Positions 20,683 through 32,859 of a stretch of DNA of 64,000 nt are shown piece after piece. Within the stretch, counting starts at the first letter, position 1, and every line of letters starts with the position of its first letter. The DNA is from Hyposmocoma kahamanoa (Eukaryota > Arthropoda > Insecta > Lepidoptera > Cosmopterigidae), in assembly GCF_003589595.1 (NCBI RefSeq), contig NW_020653855.1:1209002-1273001 (forward strand), written 5' to 3'. The translations under genes were made by a program, and so were the position numbers. Under the pieces are notes generated by a model. It saw only the letters and a list, made by a program, of their open reading frames with translations, made no database searches and was not told the origin of the DNA.

Positions 20683-20949
20683 TTTTTTTGTGATAACTAG
20701 TAACAGGACGAAGAAGTCGTGCGCTTGATGGTAATCTACACGTCTTTCTATAACAGTTGCAAAGCCACTCAGAGCTTTAAAGGCACTACCACTGCACCCG
20801 TCGTCACCTTGAGTCATAAGTTGACAAGCCACATGTGCTTGTAATTTCTACCAGTAATGCTTCGCATTACTGCTTGGCGGTAGAAATAGGTAACGTGGCA
20901 GCACTTCTCTGGACGAACTCCTTAACAAGTAGCTCTACTGCTACTAAAT
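20683..20949 (-). repeat. Family A repeat
   Basis: A nearly complete copy from TTTTTTTGTGATAACTAGTA to CTCTACTGCTACTAAATAA; the RATCTGAGGGG block is deleted. Confidence 0.8.
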
Positions 20950-21099
20950 AATACCTATGCTAGTACTTATTAAATTGATTAATCGCATTTTAACCCCGTT
21001 TTGAAATGTTAGTTGTTTTACTTTGTAATTGAAACATTGCTAAATGTTATCAGGATTTATATAAACATAAAGTGCCACATGTGGAGTTGATAATACCTC

Positions 21100-21300
21100 T
21101 CACTGAAATCTCTTAATGATAAAAAATAGTACCACTTGTAATAATAATTAATACGAACACTACGAAAAAATCCCTTCGATCCGGCAGGATTCGAACCAAG
21201 GTCTTCCAGCAAACCGTGCCAGACGGTACGCGACGGAATGAACCAGCGGACCTTACGAATTTTTCTATGTGCTCGTTCCAGATCTGTTTCCATCATGACA
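21100..21300 (-). repeat. tRNA-like dispersed repeat
   Basis: The minus strand has a degenerate box A region and a good box B (GGTTCGAATCC), then GGATCGAAGGGATTTTTTCG and a run into TAATTATTATTACAAG. Same family as 37900, 49173 and 49625. Confidence 0.6.
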
Positions 21301-21639
21301 TTTTTATGTGAAATTACTCCACTGGCCCAAAGCTTTGATAGATTTCTCACAGATGGCGCTACGTCTTGAAAGTCGTTAAAAACCGAAAACAGATCGAAGC
21401 AATTTTTCTTTAGTGTTCAAAGTAATAAGGTTATGAAACTATTTTTCCGGATTTAAATCGCGTATATTTGTTTTTTCAAACAAACCAAAAAGTAAAATAA
21501 TTTCATTTCCTATGTGTAACAATCGCGAAAACCTAAGAACTCGGTAATAAGGTTATTTCGTGTAAATACGCGCCTTTTACCAACGCTACATATCAGGATT
21601 TGCACTATTCTCGACTATTGAAAAACAAAAATAAATAAA

Positions 21640-22310
21640 TAAAATGCTAAAATAACGAAGCGAAGTATTTCTACCCGCGTCAAAGAATATATAGCTGATG
21701 TCAAACACCGTCGCGTAAACAAGTCTGCAGTCTGCGAGCATGTCATGGATAAACCTACACATTCTACAAATTCAACAGGTTCTTGCAAAAGAAGTCCGTT
21801 ATCTACCCAGGATGCTGCGAGAGGCCATTGAAATTAAAAAAACATCCTAATTTCAACAGGGAAGATGGTTTCTCCGTACCACCAGTTTGGGATCCAGTAT
21901 TTCCTCTGATGAAAAATCCCAAACAGACTTAAGATTGCAGTACTAATTAATATGTTTCATTTTATTCCAATTTCCATTATTAATTAATAATAAATTTAAT
22001 TTAAAAAAATTCATATTGTTAACAAAATAAAATATAAAAACATAATGTAGCGTAAATTGGAATGTTTCTTTGTAAAATCAAAAATAAGGTATTTAATTAA
22101 TAAGTTTTGTAACTATGGTGAAAAAATAGGGTGGTTTGCATTAATATTAGACATAACTGGTTGATGACTGTCCCACGTTAGTTAACCGTGACCATGGGAC
22201 CTGTAGAGGGTCCTAAACGTTGGTTTGTTGAAAAAACAAATATACGCGATTTAAATCCGGAAAAATAGTTTCATTTCCTATGTGTAACAATCACAAAAAC
22301 CTAACAACTC
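21640..22310 (+). mobile_element. Penelope-like element 3' end (GIY-YIG domain remnant)
   Basis: The plus strand encodes RSISTRVKEYIADVKHRRVN KSAVCEH, the conserved part of a GIY-YIG endonuclease as found at the C-terminus of Penelope-like elements, then a frame break and REAIEIKK / DPVFPLMKNPKQT in the neighbouring frame. The 3' part carries TTGATGACTGTCCCAC and AAACGTTGGTTTG, then ATTTAAATCCGGAAAAATAG. A reversed piece of that terminal block lies at 21440-21500, as expected for Penelope terminal repeats. Pseudogene. Confidence 0.7.
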
Positions 22311-22317
22311 GATATAA

Positions 22318-22740
22318 GGTCAGGTGGGGTAAGAGGAACATACTTTATTTCCAGACAAATGTTATGAGCTCTAGGAAGAGTAAGTAATGTCTTACACGAA
22401 TTTCGAAATACTCTAATCTTGCTCTGGTTTATCAGCTTTCCATTGTTTAACAATCATTACGCTAAAATTAATATTTACAATGTATCTGACAAAAACTTTC
22501 AGGTTGTGCTAACGTTTCTCTTCCCCCAAGAAATGGGGTAAGAGGTACTATCATCGTATTTCATATAAATATAATGTATATTTAAATATATCCGTAGTTA
22601 ATTCCTAAGTAAAACTATTTCAGTCGAATTTGATCTTAAAACCATTGAAATAACGTATAGTTATCAAAAAAACAAGTGAAAAACTAATTTTGGGGCAAGA
22701 GGAACATACAGGTTAAGGTCAGGGGTGACAAATTAAAAAA
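22318..22740. repeat. Possible MITE part with GGTCAGGTGGGGTAAGAGG end
   Basis: GGTCAGGTGGGGTAAGAGGA at 22321 and a related inverted block (CCCTCTTCCCTTGACCTTAC, 25889-25908) may be the tips of one element now spread apart by insertions. GGGGTAAGAGG-like words recur at 22544 and 22692. Confidence 0.35.
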
Positions 22741-22754
22741 GCGAATATGTTATA

Positions 22755-22815
22755 ATTTTTTTAATAACATCATGTGACGGGACGAACAAGTCGTGCTCGT
22801 GGTAAGCTACACGCG
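22755..22815 (-). repeat. Family A repeat fragment
   Basis: Only the tail end (TTTTTTTAATAACATCATGTG ACGGGACGAAC) remains. Confidence 0.65.
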
Positions 22816-23196
22816 TACAGACGAACACACACTAAACAACCGAGTTGCAAAAGTAACGGTCTAAAAAAATATAAAAAAATTTCTACAGCTTACGTTATTT
22901 TAATATTGCAACATTTTAAAAATGCGGGATAACTTTGAATTTTTGAACTTTGAACATTGATGCATGCTAATCTGGTCTTGCATTTCGTCTATGAATCAGT
23001 GGCGTGGCGTGAGGGTGCAGAGGGGGCCATGGCCCCGTGCGGCATAGTAAAGCGATGGGGGCGGCCGTGAGCCTACTCTCTACTTAAAATTAGAAAATAA
23101 AATGAACTATTTGAAACAACGTCGAACAACACAATTTTAGTAGCAATAGAGTTCCTTGTGAAAGAGTCCGTCCAGGCTAGTACTGCATCTTACCTA

Positions 23197-24732
23197 CACA
23201 CATCAAAAGTGTCTAGGGATCAAGTACGTTTAAGAGTATTGCTGCAATTAGGGTTAATTATATTAACTTTTTTGTATCGCTATTGATACTTTTTAGTGAG
23301 TTTTAACATTTAAATAAGGAATATTGTTTAAAATTGGATAATAAGAAGAAAATCGATTGTCAATGTGGTTTTGTATAAAAATGCGTTTTGACAAAATCAT
23401 TACAATATCTGCATCGGAACCGAAACAATTTACATTATTATGGAGAGACGACATCATTTAACCCGAGAAGTGATGGTGCGAGCCGTCGGAATGTTGGAAG
23501 CTGGTTCCAGGCAACGTGCTGTGGCTTTCACTCTTAACACTACACAGAGCGTCCTAAGTCGCCTCTGGACGCGCTATCGCATGACGGGCAGCGTGGCCGA
23601 GCGACATGGAGGACGATCTCGTATCACGACTCGCAGACAGGACCGGTATATCCAAAATACTGCTCGACGGAATCGTACCATGACCGCCATGATGTTGGTT
23701 ACGAGGCTCCACAGCTCCTCAGGCTTGCTAATAAGCGATCAAACAATCCGAAATCTTTTACATGAAGTGGGTCTGCGATCCCGAAGGCCGCTCAGAGTTC
23801 CACCTATTGCACCCTACAATCGCAGGACCCGTTTACGATTGGCTCGCGAACACAGAAACTGGGAGGAAGAAGACTGGCGCTATGTGTGCTTTTCGGATGA
23901 ATCCCGCTTCGGTATGAGACCGGATACAAGACGTACTCGAGTTTGGAGAACATCTGGACGTCATGAACGTTTGAGATATTGTCAGGAAGTTCATCCATAT
24001 GGTGGGGGAACAATAATGATATGGGCCGGTATTTGGATCGGCGGAAGAACCGATCTCATTTGGATCAGGGGTAACCTCAATGCTCAAGTTACGCAGAGAG
24101 GATTGTTTCAGATGTTATCATCCCTTTGCGAGGCCAGTTGGGTGATTCATTTCAACTAATGCATGACAACGCACGTCCACACACGGCTAGAGTCGTAACA
24201 CGCATTCTTGCCGAAGCTCGTATCAACGTTCTGCCGTGGCCTGCTCAATCGCCAGACCTCAATCCAATTGAGCACGCATGGGATATGCTTCAAAGAAGAG
24301 CTGTGCCGAGTATGCATACCGTACATACTCTACAACAATATTTTGACTTGTTACAAAACATATGGGCGGCCATTCCTCAAAGTGATTTTGATGAACTCAT
24401 CTTAAGCATGCCAAATCGCTGTAATTGTGTGATTCGTGTTAATGGTGGAAATACAGATTATTAATTTTCTTATCTTTACAATAAAAATGAGCAAAATCAT
24501 CATTTTCGCCATTTTTTTGTCATTTAATTGACGCCGTTAATTTGAGTTTTTTCCCACAATTTGCAAAAACATCAATTTTAGTTTATTTTTATTAAATATA
24601 GGGGTAAGCGGTTAAATAAAACATAAGCATTAAAGTAAGAAGTCGTCCTGGAAGACTGGATTTGGTAAATATTGCTTAAATAATTTTTATTTCAAAAATA
24701 TTCACTTGATCCCTAGACACTTTTGATGTGTG
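23197..24732 (+). mobile_element. Tc1-type transposon, 1536 bp
   Basis: Terminal inverted repeats CACACATCAAAAGTGTCTAG GGATCAAG match essentially perfectly at both ends (23197 onward and to 24732). The TA target is duplicated on each side. It contains one broken DD34E transposase gene. Its length is normal for Tc1 elements, and the intact tips plus a clean target suggest a fairly recent insertion. Confidence 0.95.
23440..24464 (+). pseudogene. Tc1-family DD34E transposase, frameshifted
   Basis: The first frame (23440-24159) begins MERRHHLTREVMVRAVGM, has paired helix-turn-helix-like regions (residues ~5-115) and the first catalytic Asp in CFSDESRFG (codon 153, 23896). The second frame (24126-24464) carries the second Asp in MHDNARPHTA and the Glu in SPDLNPIEHAWD, with exactly 34 residues between them. 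The two frames differ by one net base, and the shift lies near 24090-24110. The product would therefore be truncated after the first Asp. The rest reads as a typical Tc1 protein of about 340 residues. It would cut and paste its own element into TA sites if intact. Confidence 0.9.
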
Positions 24733-25323
24733 TATTTCTGCCGCCAAGTAGTAATGTCAGCATTACTGTGTTCCGGTTTTGAAGGGTAATGGTGCTGGTG
24801 AAATTACAGGCAATTGGGACTTGTCAACTTATAACAGGAAGTATTTTTTTTAGTAATCAGAAAATCAAAGCATAATAAAAGCACATTTTTAACTATTCGT
24901 TTACAAATCAACACATTAAGTAACTTAAGTACTTTTTAAATATCGTCATAAGAGAAAAACAATGTTTGACCAAATGACCAAACAGGTCCAAAAATAGCCA
25001 TTTTTGTGTTTGTATTTAGATTACGTCTTTGTTTTCGACTATAATATGAAATTTTTTTTAAATTCCTGGCTGAAAAAAAAATGTACTACCAGAGTTTTGC
25101 TGCAGACCTTCAAAACTACCTTAAGTTGTGTGATTGTTTACACATACATTTGTAATGTTATAATTATTGTAACATCGTCATAAATTAATATTATATGGAT
25201 GAAGTCACTAAAATTTACGATTACTATCAAAATCGTTATTTTAAGAAATTTATAATATATATACAACTTTATATTATAATTGTGTTTGTTCGAATATGAC
25301 AATATTCCATTAAGACAATTCAT

Positions 25324-25549
25324 CAAAAAGTTTGTCACCCCAGGGGGTCTACTCTCGATCTCCGTCTGACATCCGTCCGGAACAATTACTGTCAAATAAG
25401 TAATATTCGACAAAATTAAAAGACAAGTATCCAGTATGAAGCTTCATTCGCATCACGCGTCTTTTAATTTGGTCATGTATTGCTTATTTGGCAGCAATTG
25501 TTTCGGACGGAGGTCGAGAGAAGACCCCCTTACCCCAACATGTTTTTGG
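25324..25549. mobile_element. Hairpin MITE, about 226 bp
   Basis: Arms of ~95 bp: GGGGGTCTACTCTCGATCTC CGTC, GGAACAATTACTGTCAAATA AG and AAAATTAAAAGAC pair with the right half (GTCTTTTAATTTGGTC...GAGAAGACCCCC). No ORF. Confidence 0.7.
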
Positions 25550-25909
25550 CGGTTAGTATTTTGATTCCAAAGAAAGTCGTATTATTTGTCGTTTTTGGTC
25601 TGAAATAACTAACAAAAAGTAAAACTTACCGTTTGCTCTACGTGTTTTTCTATAACAATAATCTGCAGCACTTTTTTTCACCAAGATCCAGCCAAGAAAA
25701 ATTACACGCCCACCTCGTGTGTTCAGACTACACATCTGTCAATTTTGTTTTCTCTCTCTCTCAAATTTGGAACATTGTAGCGTCATCTCTTTAGAACCGT
25801 TAAAACTATGTAATTTGTTTGTCTGTTTTATCGACTGAGAGACTATAGTGCTAAACGCTTTATTTTAGGTATTATGGACGTTTGTCCCTCTTCCCTTGAC
25901 CTTACTAAA

Positions 25910-26760
25910 ATAAATTAAAATAAATAAATAAAAATACTCGTAATACCTTCATAATGCTTACATAAATTAAAAGTGGTAGTTATATAAAAAAATCACTTAT
26001 AAATAACAACACCACTAGAGCATTCAAAAACCGAGTGATTTTGGAAACCTTTTTTTTCGGATATTTTTCTATTGTGACCCAAATATTTAAAAAAAATTCA
26101 GGTTACAAAGATTATTGGAATTCGTAGCTACAATGAGATAAAACTTCTCGAATCATAATAAAAAACTAACCAACAACACTAATGTTCATAAATAAATATG
26201 CATATTTAGTGATAAGAAATTAAACATCTTCTTTTTCAGTCTGAATCTGGCATTTCGTATGCGTTTATTTGTCATTATTAATCCCCAGGCGATGATACTA
26301 ATGAGTTACGAATTTACATTTTAATAATTTTAAAGGTAAAATTGAAAAGCCCGAAAAAAAGCTTTCCTTGGCTGAAAACCGGGTTCTAAAATGGACGGTT
26401 ACTCGGTTTTTTCGGTTAACCGAGTAACCGGTTTGCATGTGGTGTTTAGCCACATAATATTGAAAACAAAACAAACAAACATGATTATAAGAAATAACCG
26501 TCTTTAATATTTCCTTTCCTTGGAAGACTGGCATGATATTATTGGTTCATGGTCAAAAATTCAAGGTCATTCATGAATTAATTTCAAGTTAAAATGATGT
26601 CATACGACATACACAAGGGACTTCCCGCACGTTACAAAGTGCAGAATAACAGCGTTTGTTAATGGTCAATTGAACACAAATTTTCGTGACAAAAGTAATG
26701 TTTAGTTGTCAAAATTGTGAAATAAATTGAAGTTTTTTTGCAGGTTGTTAGTGCAGATTT
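25910..26760. other. Intergenic AT-rich DNA
   Basis: It includes GGTTACTCGGTTTTTTCGGT TAACCGAGTAACCGG (26396-26432), a perfect-looking palindrome also hinted at near 2010. No gene. Confidence 0.4.
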
Positions 26761-26789
26761 TGCCATGAAAGTGTTGCTAGTCAGTATTG

Positions 26790-27245
26790 TGCAATGAATT
26801 GAATAGCAACCCTAAGGTAGTGAGTGTTGGGTGTGACAGAAAATGAAATTAGGGTGAATGCTGTAGAAAAATAATGTAATGTAGCGGAAATGCGAATGTT
26901 GAAATGGATGTGTGTAGTGACGAGAAAGGATAAAATAAGTAATGAGTACATCAGGGGAAGTTTAAAAATGGCGCGAGTGAGGGAAAAGATGAAAAGTAAT
27001 AGGTTAGCGTGGTATGGACATGTCATGCGCAGGGAAGAATGTCATGTGACGAGGAGAGTGTTAGGTATGAATGTGGAGGGATATAAGGGGAAAGGAAGGC
27101 CAAAGAAAAGATGGCTGGATTGTGTGAAAGATGACAAGGATAAGAAAGGTGTGATTATAAAAATGACGACTGATAGGGGAGAGTGGAAGAAACATACATG
27201 TTTTGCCGACCCCAACTAGCTTGGGATAAGGACAGGAAGAAGCTG
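26790..27245 (+). mobile_element. RTE-clade LINE C-terminal fragment
   Basis: An open frame 26890-27219 encodes the RTE C-terminal signature: RMLKWMCVVTRKDKI, RLAWYGHVMRR, GRPKKRWLDCVKDD, and ends TCFADPN. 5'-truncated; the reverse-transcriptase core is absent. Confidence 0.85.
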
Positions 27246-27299
27246 TAAAAAAAATTATCATACAGATTTTTTGTCTGAATATGATAATCATAAATCGTC

Positions 27300-28020
27300 T
27301 TATGCTGCGAAAACCAATTATCTGGAATTTTCACAGAAAATAATTTAGGATAACGCGACAAAATTGCTTATATGTAAACTATTTACAAATTTAGGTAAAA
27401 CAATAAATGTGCAATCATCCGTTACAAATTAACGTGGGATGACCATGGTATGCATAAGATATACGTATTCGTCGTTGAAATTTCAATTGCATTTATTTCA
27501 AAGTCGATATTTTGTGAAATTATTGATTTTCCCGTTATAATGGCGAAATGTAGAAAGAAAACCCTCCAAAATTTTTCCTTAAAATGATTAATTAATGGTC
27601 TATGGTACTAATTAATGGTCGCCATAAGCAACCATTCTACCATCGCGTGTATGTTGACAATACAGAACCGACGATGCCGGCCGCGTTCGGCGAACGTTCA
27701 AGTATAAACAAGGCCGGCCGGTGACCAGGTCATGTCTTTTGCGAATATAACTCCTTACTATTTAATTTTCATGTTAAGTTCTTGCCATGGCCAATTCCTT
27801 TTTGTAATTTTTCGACGAACATAGATAATAAAATAGTGACTTACGTAATGATATCTTACGCTCCGGTTACACCACTTGGTCATGTTGACAATGTGGATGT
27901 TGACAATAGAGAACCGACGTCGGCCGCGTTCGGCGAATGACCTAACTGACGACGCGAAATATTTGAAAAAATGTTCTATTTATGTAAGATGTGTGCATAT
28001 TTTAACGCTAATAACTTAAT
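27300..28020. other. Intergenic DNA with GC-rich islands
   Basis: Two similar blocks, GAACCGACGATGCCGGCCGC GTTCGGCGAACG (27666) and GAACCGACGTCGGCCGCGTT CGGCGAATG (27912), are direct repeats about 245 bp apart. No gene. Confidence 0.5.
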
Positions 28021-28029
28021 GTCTCCTAA

Positions 28030-28375
28030 ACAATTTGATTTCACTCGGGGTCGCTTTGCAACAGATGCTGGTGTTGAGTTGATTGAAATATAATGTTTGT
28101 GCAAGGGAAGACTAACTTGATGCTATTCGTGTAATCTGTGACGTATCCAAGGCATTTGATTGTGTGTACCATGATACTCTGGTTAGGAAACTTCGCCATT
28201 ATGATGTAGCGGGATGTGACCTCGAAGTTCCTAAAACCGTATCTGATTGATTAGGTGCAAATGTCGATGTCAACAGTACGAGATCATCAGATCTGCAAAT
28301 AGCATAGGCGTCCCTCAAGGTTCAATTCTAGGTCCATTTTTTTTATTCTGGTTAAACGGACATGGCAACACTGTA
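28030..28375 (+). mobile_element. LINE reverse-transcriptase core fragment
   Basis: Frameshifted pieces read FDFTRGRFATDAGVELI, AIRVICDVSKAFDCVYHDTL VRKLRHYDVAG and GVPQGSILGPFF, i.e. RT motifs around the first catalytic Asp and the following PQGS motif. Jockey/CR1-like. Dead copy. Confidence 0.75.
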
Positions 28376-28522
28376 GAGTGGAACTTGGTATGATCTGCAG
28401 AGTATATAATCTCTCTATCTGAAACTAATAATATTTCTATTACAAAAAGACAATCATACCAATTACCTTTTCTTACAATTAGAGAATTCCCTGTACTGTT
28501 AGTACCAGAGTAACGGAATCTT

Positions 28523-28745
28523 GGTAGCAGTAGAGCTCTTCGTGAAAGAATTCGTTTAGAAAAGTACTGCCTGCCACCTTATCTATTTCTGCCGCCAAAC
28601 AGTAATATGAACATTACTGCGTTTTGCTTTTGAAGGGTAAGGGTGCTGGTGAAATTACAGGGAAATATATCTTGTCTCAGGGTGACAGGCGCAGTGGTAC
28701 TGCCCCTTAGACTTTTGCGATTTAACGCTCTAAGTGGCAACGCCC
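28523..28745 (+). repeat. Family A repeat, 3'-truncated
   Basis: Starts GGTAGCAGTAGAGCTCTTCG and ends within the TAAGTGGCAACGCCC block. Confidence 0.8.
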
Positions 28746-28837
28746 TAATTTGGAATTTTACAGTAGAATTACGTTAGTGTTAGCACAGTTAATTATTTAA
28801 TAAATTACAGTATGCGGTTAAAGAATTTATTAGCAGG

Positions 28838-29112
28838 GTAGTAGTACTACTGCTACCTTACCTATTTCTGGCGCCAAGCAGTAATGTCTGCATTACTGTG
28901 TTTCGGTTTTGAAGGGTAAGGGTGGTGGTGAAATTACAGGCACATGGGACTTTTCAACTTATGTCTCAGGGTGACAGGCACAGTGGCAGCGCCCATTAGA
29001 ACTTAACGATTTAAAGTTCTGAGTGGCATTGCAACTGTTATACACAGGGGTGTAGGTTACCACCAGACACACGACGTGTTCGGCCCGTCACTTGATATAT
29101 ATATAAAAGAAA
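28838..29112 (+). repeat. Family A repeat, full-length
   Basis: From GTAGTAGTACTACTGCTACC to CCGTCACTTGATATATATAT AAAAG. About 90 bp from the preceding copy in the same orientation. Confidence 0.8.
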
Positions 29113-30040
29113 TCTCCGGGGAACTTCCCAGAACACCCCGAGCAGACCCAATAAAGAAGTTGCCTTCCTATATTGCTTGACATGGTAATTGAACTCCTCT
29201 CTGAAGGCCTCTTTATGTTGTCACACTGTGTTTAACTATTGGTGCTTCACATTACATTATTAGAATTAGAAATACCGTAAAGAGGGAAGCAGTGTTCATA
29301 AACTTTTTCTTTAGACAACAAATTATAGTAAAACAAAAAACATCGTGAGGAGTGATGATTATGTTGTTATTCCTCTGTTTCTATAAGTTTTTTTATAGTC
29401 CAAATTTTTGAAATAGGTTAAGTCAAATAAAAGAAATATAGAACATATCGCCGGTGTTTTGAAGAAAGGGCAAAAGCGCCATTTTGAAAAAAAAATTCAG
29501 GGACACTTACTTAAAACCAAAATAGATTTTTGAAAAAGAACGTAAATATTTCTAAACTTTCGTTAAAACCTTAAACATGGTCCCTGAAATATTTTTCGTA
29601 ATGGCGGTTTCCCTTCGGTGGCTCTTACTGCACAACACCGACGTTATATTCGCGGTTTAAATCCGAAAAAATAGTTTTATTTATGATGTATATTGTTGTA
29701 GATACTCCAATTATCCCTTCATAACTTTCAATTTGTCCTCCTTAAGCTTAATGATCTGTTTGCAATGCGGTATGAGTGTTGTTGATTAAGAGTAATTAGG
29801 TCGACAGAGGCCCGTGGCTTGAAAGTTACGACAAAGAAAAGAAAATCAGGCAGGAGGCCACAATTAAATTTCTCCGTATCTTTCGAGTTATCGTTGATTC
29901 TAGTTTTACGATGAAAGTAATCGGTTACCCCATAACAAAACCTAGTGCTTTAGACAAAATTTTACAGGAGAGCCCAAAAACACAACTCAAGGTCGCCCTT
30001 AAAAAAATTTCCTTTTAATGTAAATAATTGTAACTTTTTT
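29113..30040. other. Intergenic DNA, no gene
   Basis: A short Penelope terminal-repeat piece (GGTTTAAATCCGAAAAAATAG) is at about 29655. The rest is unrecognised. Confidence 0.4.
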
Positions 30041-30044
30041 ATTT

Positions 30045-30305
30045 AAAAAAATCGATCTCAAAAGTTCCTGGAATTATATCGGTTAAATCGTTAAAGCGGT
30101 TACCGGAAAGTGCGCGAAACCGGTTACATCCTCTAGTTTGCCACCTTTAGAGGTGGAATATTTTCTTCAAATTTAAATGGGACCAATACTGAGGTACCCT
30201 GTTTGTAATAAAAAAGCATCATCAAAATCGGTTCACAAATGGCCGAAGTAATCGCGAAACAAACATACAAAAAAAAAACAATCGAATTGAAAACCTCCGG
30301 TTTTA
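30045..30305 (-). repeat. ACCGACTTC-type repeat, near full-length
   Basis: On plus: GATCTCAAAAGTTCCTGGAA ..CACCTTTAGAGGTGGAATAT ..AAATCGGTTCACAAATGG..ATCGAATTGAAAACCTCC. One of the fuller copies. Confidence 0.65.
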
Positions 30306-30997
30306 ACTCCTATTTTGGTTTTAATTAAGTTTAAAGTTGTAAAATTGAATATAAAACAGGACGTAAATATTTTAAAACAGTCGTGAAAAACTGAAACAAA
30401 GTTTTCTTTCCGATATTGACGGCGTCCGTGGTCTCTCGCTTGCACACCGGGTTTCACGGTGTCGCACTCTCTTAAGTCCCGGGTCCGACCGGGTCAGTGT
30501 AGAAAACTAACTTTTCTATATTGTCTTGGGTTGGGTGTTTGTGGTAACGTCGATGTTTCCGATGTCCATAACACAAGTGCTTTAGCTAGCCACTTACTTT
30601 GGGATCAGAGCATCGTATGTGCTGTTGTCTAATATTTATATCATTTTATTTTATATTGATGTACATACTCCGTTTTTTATTTTTAGATCAGAAAAAATAA
30701 CTTTTCCAATGTGTTGCAATCGCGAAAAACGTAGAACTCTATTTAGACAATTTCCTGAAACATAACACGTCAGTTTATTATTGAACGTACGTACGACGTA
30801 TCGCTTAACGATAACTAAATACGTACCACATAGTAACTATTGCAACATATTATTATCTCAAAAACAAAATGCTTTTAGTTAAACTATGATTCACACTCGG
30901 CAGATAAATTTGTATTGCACAACATTTAAACTGAGTATACTGTCGATTTGCCACACATACACACATGTACCTATTTTTTAGGATCATAACCGCGTAA

Positions 30998-31107
30998 ATT
31001 TTTTTTCTCGAACAAACCAACGTTTCGGGCTCTTCACAGGTCCCATGGTCACGGCTGACTGAGATGGTAAAGTCATCAACCAATTATGTCTATTTTCAAT
31101 GTTTGAG
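30998..31107 (-). repeat. Penelope-like terminal repeat fragment
   Basis: CGAACAAACCAACGTTTCGG GCTC and TCATCAACCAATTATGTCT match the 3' block of the elements at 22200 and 46100. Confidence 0.6.
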
Positions 31108-31204
31108 AGTCACTCTACCGATGCGAAACGCACAACTAGTGTTGGAAAAAAAACAACAATGAAAACAAGGGACTCGCGTTCCAGTTTCCCTTGTGCGGGA
31201 ACTT

Positions 31205-31287
31205 TAGTAGCAATAGAGCTCCTTGTGTAAGAGTTCGTCCAGGAAAGTACTGCCACCTTACCTATTTCTGCCGCCAAGCCGCAATGT
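31205..31287 (+). repeat. Family A repeat, 5' third only
   Basis: GTAGCAATAGAGCTCCTTGT to CTGCCGCCAAGCC, then unrelated sequence. Confidence 0.75.
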
Positions 31288-31589
31288 GATACGTTCCTAT
31301 GCTCATTACAATAATACATTAATGTTAAGCATGTTCCATTTACTTAAACACTTATGTCTGGTAATTGTCAGCAGCGAATATGCATGTTGTCAAAATGGAA
31401 TCTGAAATGCAGCATGTAATGCTGAGGCTCCATCATTAGCGGTAGATACTACTACATTTCCCAAACTTTACCTGTTTTAAACTTTTATATTGTAAATGTG
31501 CTTTTGAATAAATGTATTATTATTGTTAACGAGAGCTGTTGTTTCGACGCGAGCCCAATCCCGTTTAAATAAATCACACACAACTTGTT

Positions 31590-32330
31590 TTGCAAATGGG
31601 CACAGGTTTCCGCACTATGTATTCCTTCACCAATTTCACATTTTCACATTGGCCTACGTAGGCTAAGACAAACTGTATCTTACGAAGCCGCAATGATAGC
31701 TCATCACGGGTACGTTTCCTCTGTATTAAGTTATAATACTGTGGGGAAACTCCGTAGATGTGGGTAGGGCGTTTGTAGTACAAAAGAAATGCATTCGCGC
31801 AATTTGCGCCGCTAAACCAGATGACACATGCAAACCCTTATTCAAAAAACTCAATATGCTTCCTCCTTCCGCCAGCATGTATGTTAGAGATATCTGTGTG
31901 TTTGTCAAGACTCACTGTCAACATTTCAAAATACGAGGCGAAATAATTCAACGACAAACTAGAGCTAAAATTATGAATCAATTATATCAACCTCGCTGCC
32001 ATAAAATAATTTATGCGAATAACTGCTTCAACATGTGCATCAAGATTTTTAACAATTTACCAAACGACATTAAATTACGGACGTACTTTTAAACTACAAT
32101 TGACAAAATGACTTTTGACACATTGCTTATATAGTAATTAAGAATATTTCGACTTTACAAATACTAATTAACATTATAATAATATGCAATTAACTGTACA
32201 CAAGAGATAATAAATTCCATTACATTTGCGCACCAGCTTGCAGGTTGAATACATTGTACCTAAATTAATTTCAGATCTGTATATTTACTGTATTCTGGCA
32301 AATAAACGTATTCTATTCTATTCTATTCAC
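31590..32330 (+). mobile_element. LINE C-terminal fragment with (TTCTA)n tail
   Basis: Frames 31585-31767 and 31760-32092 together show an RT thumb/C-terminal region (LRRLRQTVSYEAAMIAHHGY, RAFVVQKKCIRAICAAKPDD, FKKLNMLPP) with one frameshift near 31755. It ends with AATAAACG and ATTCTATTCTATTCTATTC at 32312-32330. Confidence 0.8.
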
Positions 32331-32405
32331 CGAAAAACTCGTGGTATATTTAACATTAAAATTCGCGCATAAATTCCGAATAACTCAAACGTGCTAGTCT
32401 TTTTT

Positions 32406-32790
32406 TTATGTTTTACCAAAAAAATAAGTGCGCATTTGACCTCCATCTAACCTGATGGAAAATGAAGGTGAGGTCGATGATGTAGCATGCGCACCTAAAT
32501 AGTGCCTATTCAATCTCGCCTTTGAAAGGTCCAAATTATAGCGTTCGGGGAATACGTCCGCAGGCAGGGAATTCCACTCTCTAGCCGCTCGCCATATAAA
32601 TGTGGAAGCGAAATGCTTCGTGTGAATCCTGGAAATATCCACAACATAAGGGTGGAATCATAGCCCACATCTAGTCCCCCGATGATGGAAAGGGGAAGGC
32701 GGAATCAAATTATGCAATTCCATCGCATCGCATCGCTAGTGTGGATTGGAACCCACGACCTTCTGCTGCCACGACCAGTTATTCCCCAAT
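32406..32790 (-). mobile_element. LINE 3' end, 5'-truncated
   Basis: The minus frame reads ISRIHTKHFASTFIWRAARE WNSLPADVFPERYNL, the same C-terminus as the 6.1 and 20.2 kb copies. The last bases are GGTCAAATGCGCACTTATTT then A/T-rich tail. Confidence 0.75.
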
Positions 32791-32859
32791 TGTATATAAG
32801 AAAAGCCAAAATTTAGATAGATACAAAATTTAGTTAGATAGGATATCTATGGTTTAAGC

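Larger units (their letters stand above)
23138..24835 (+). repeat. Family A repeat split by a Tc1 element
   Basis: GTAGCAATAGAGTTCCTTGT...CTTACC ends at TA (23195-23196) and TATTTCTGCCGCC resumes at 24733; joined, they give the family consensus CTTACCTATTTCTGCC. 3'-truncated at TTGTCAACTTATAACAGG. Confidence 0.9.
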
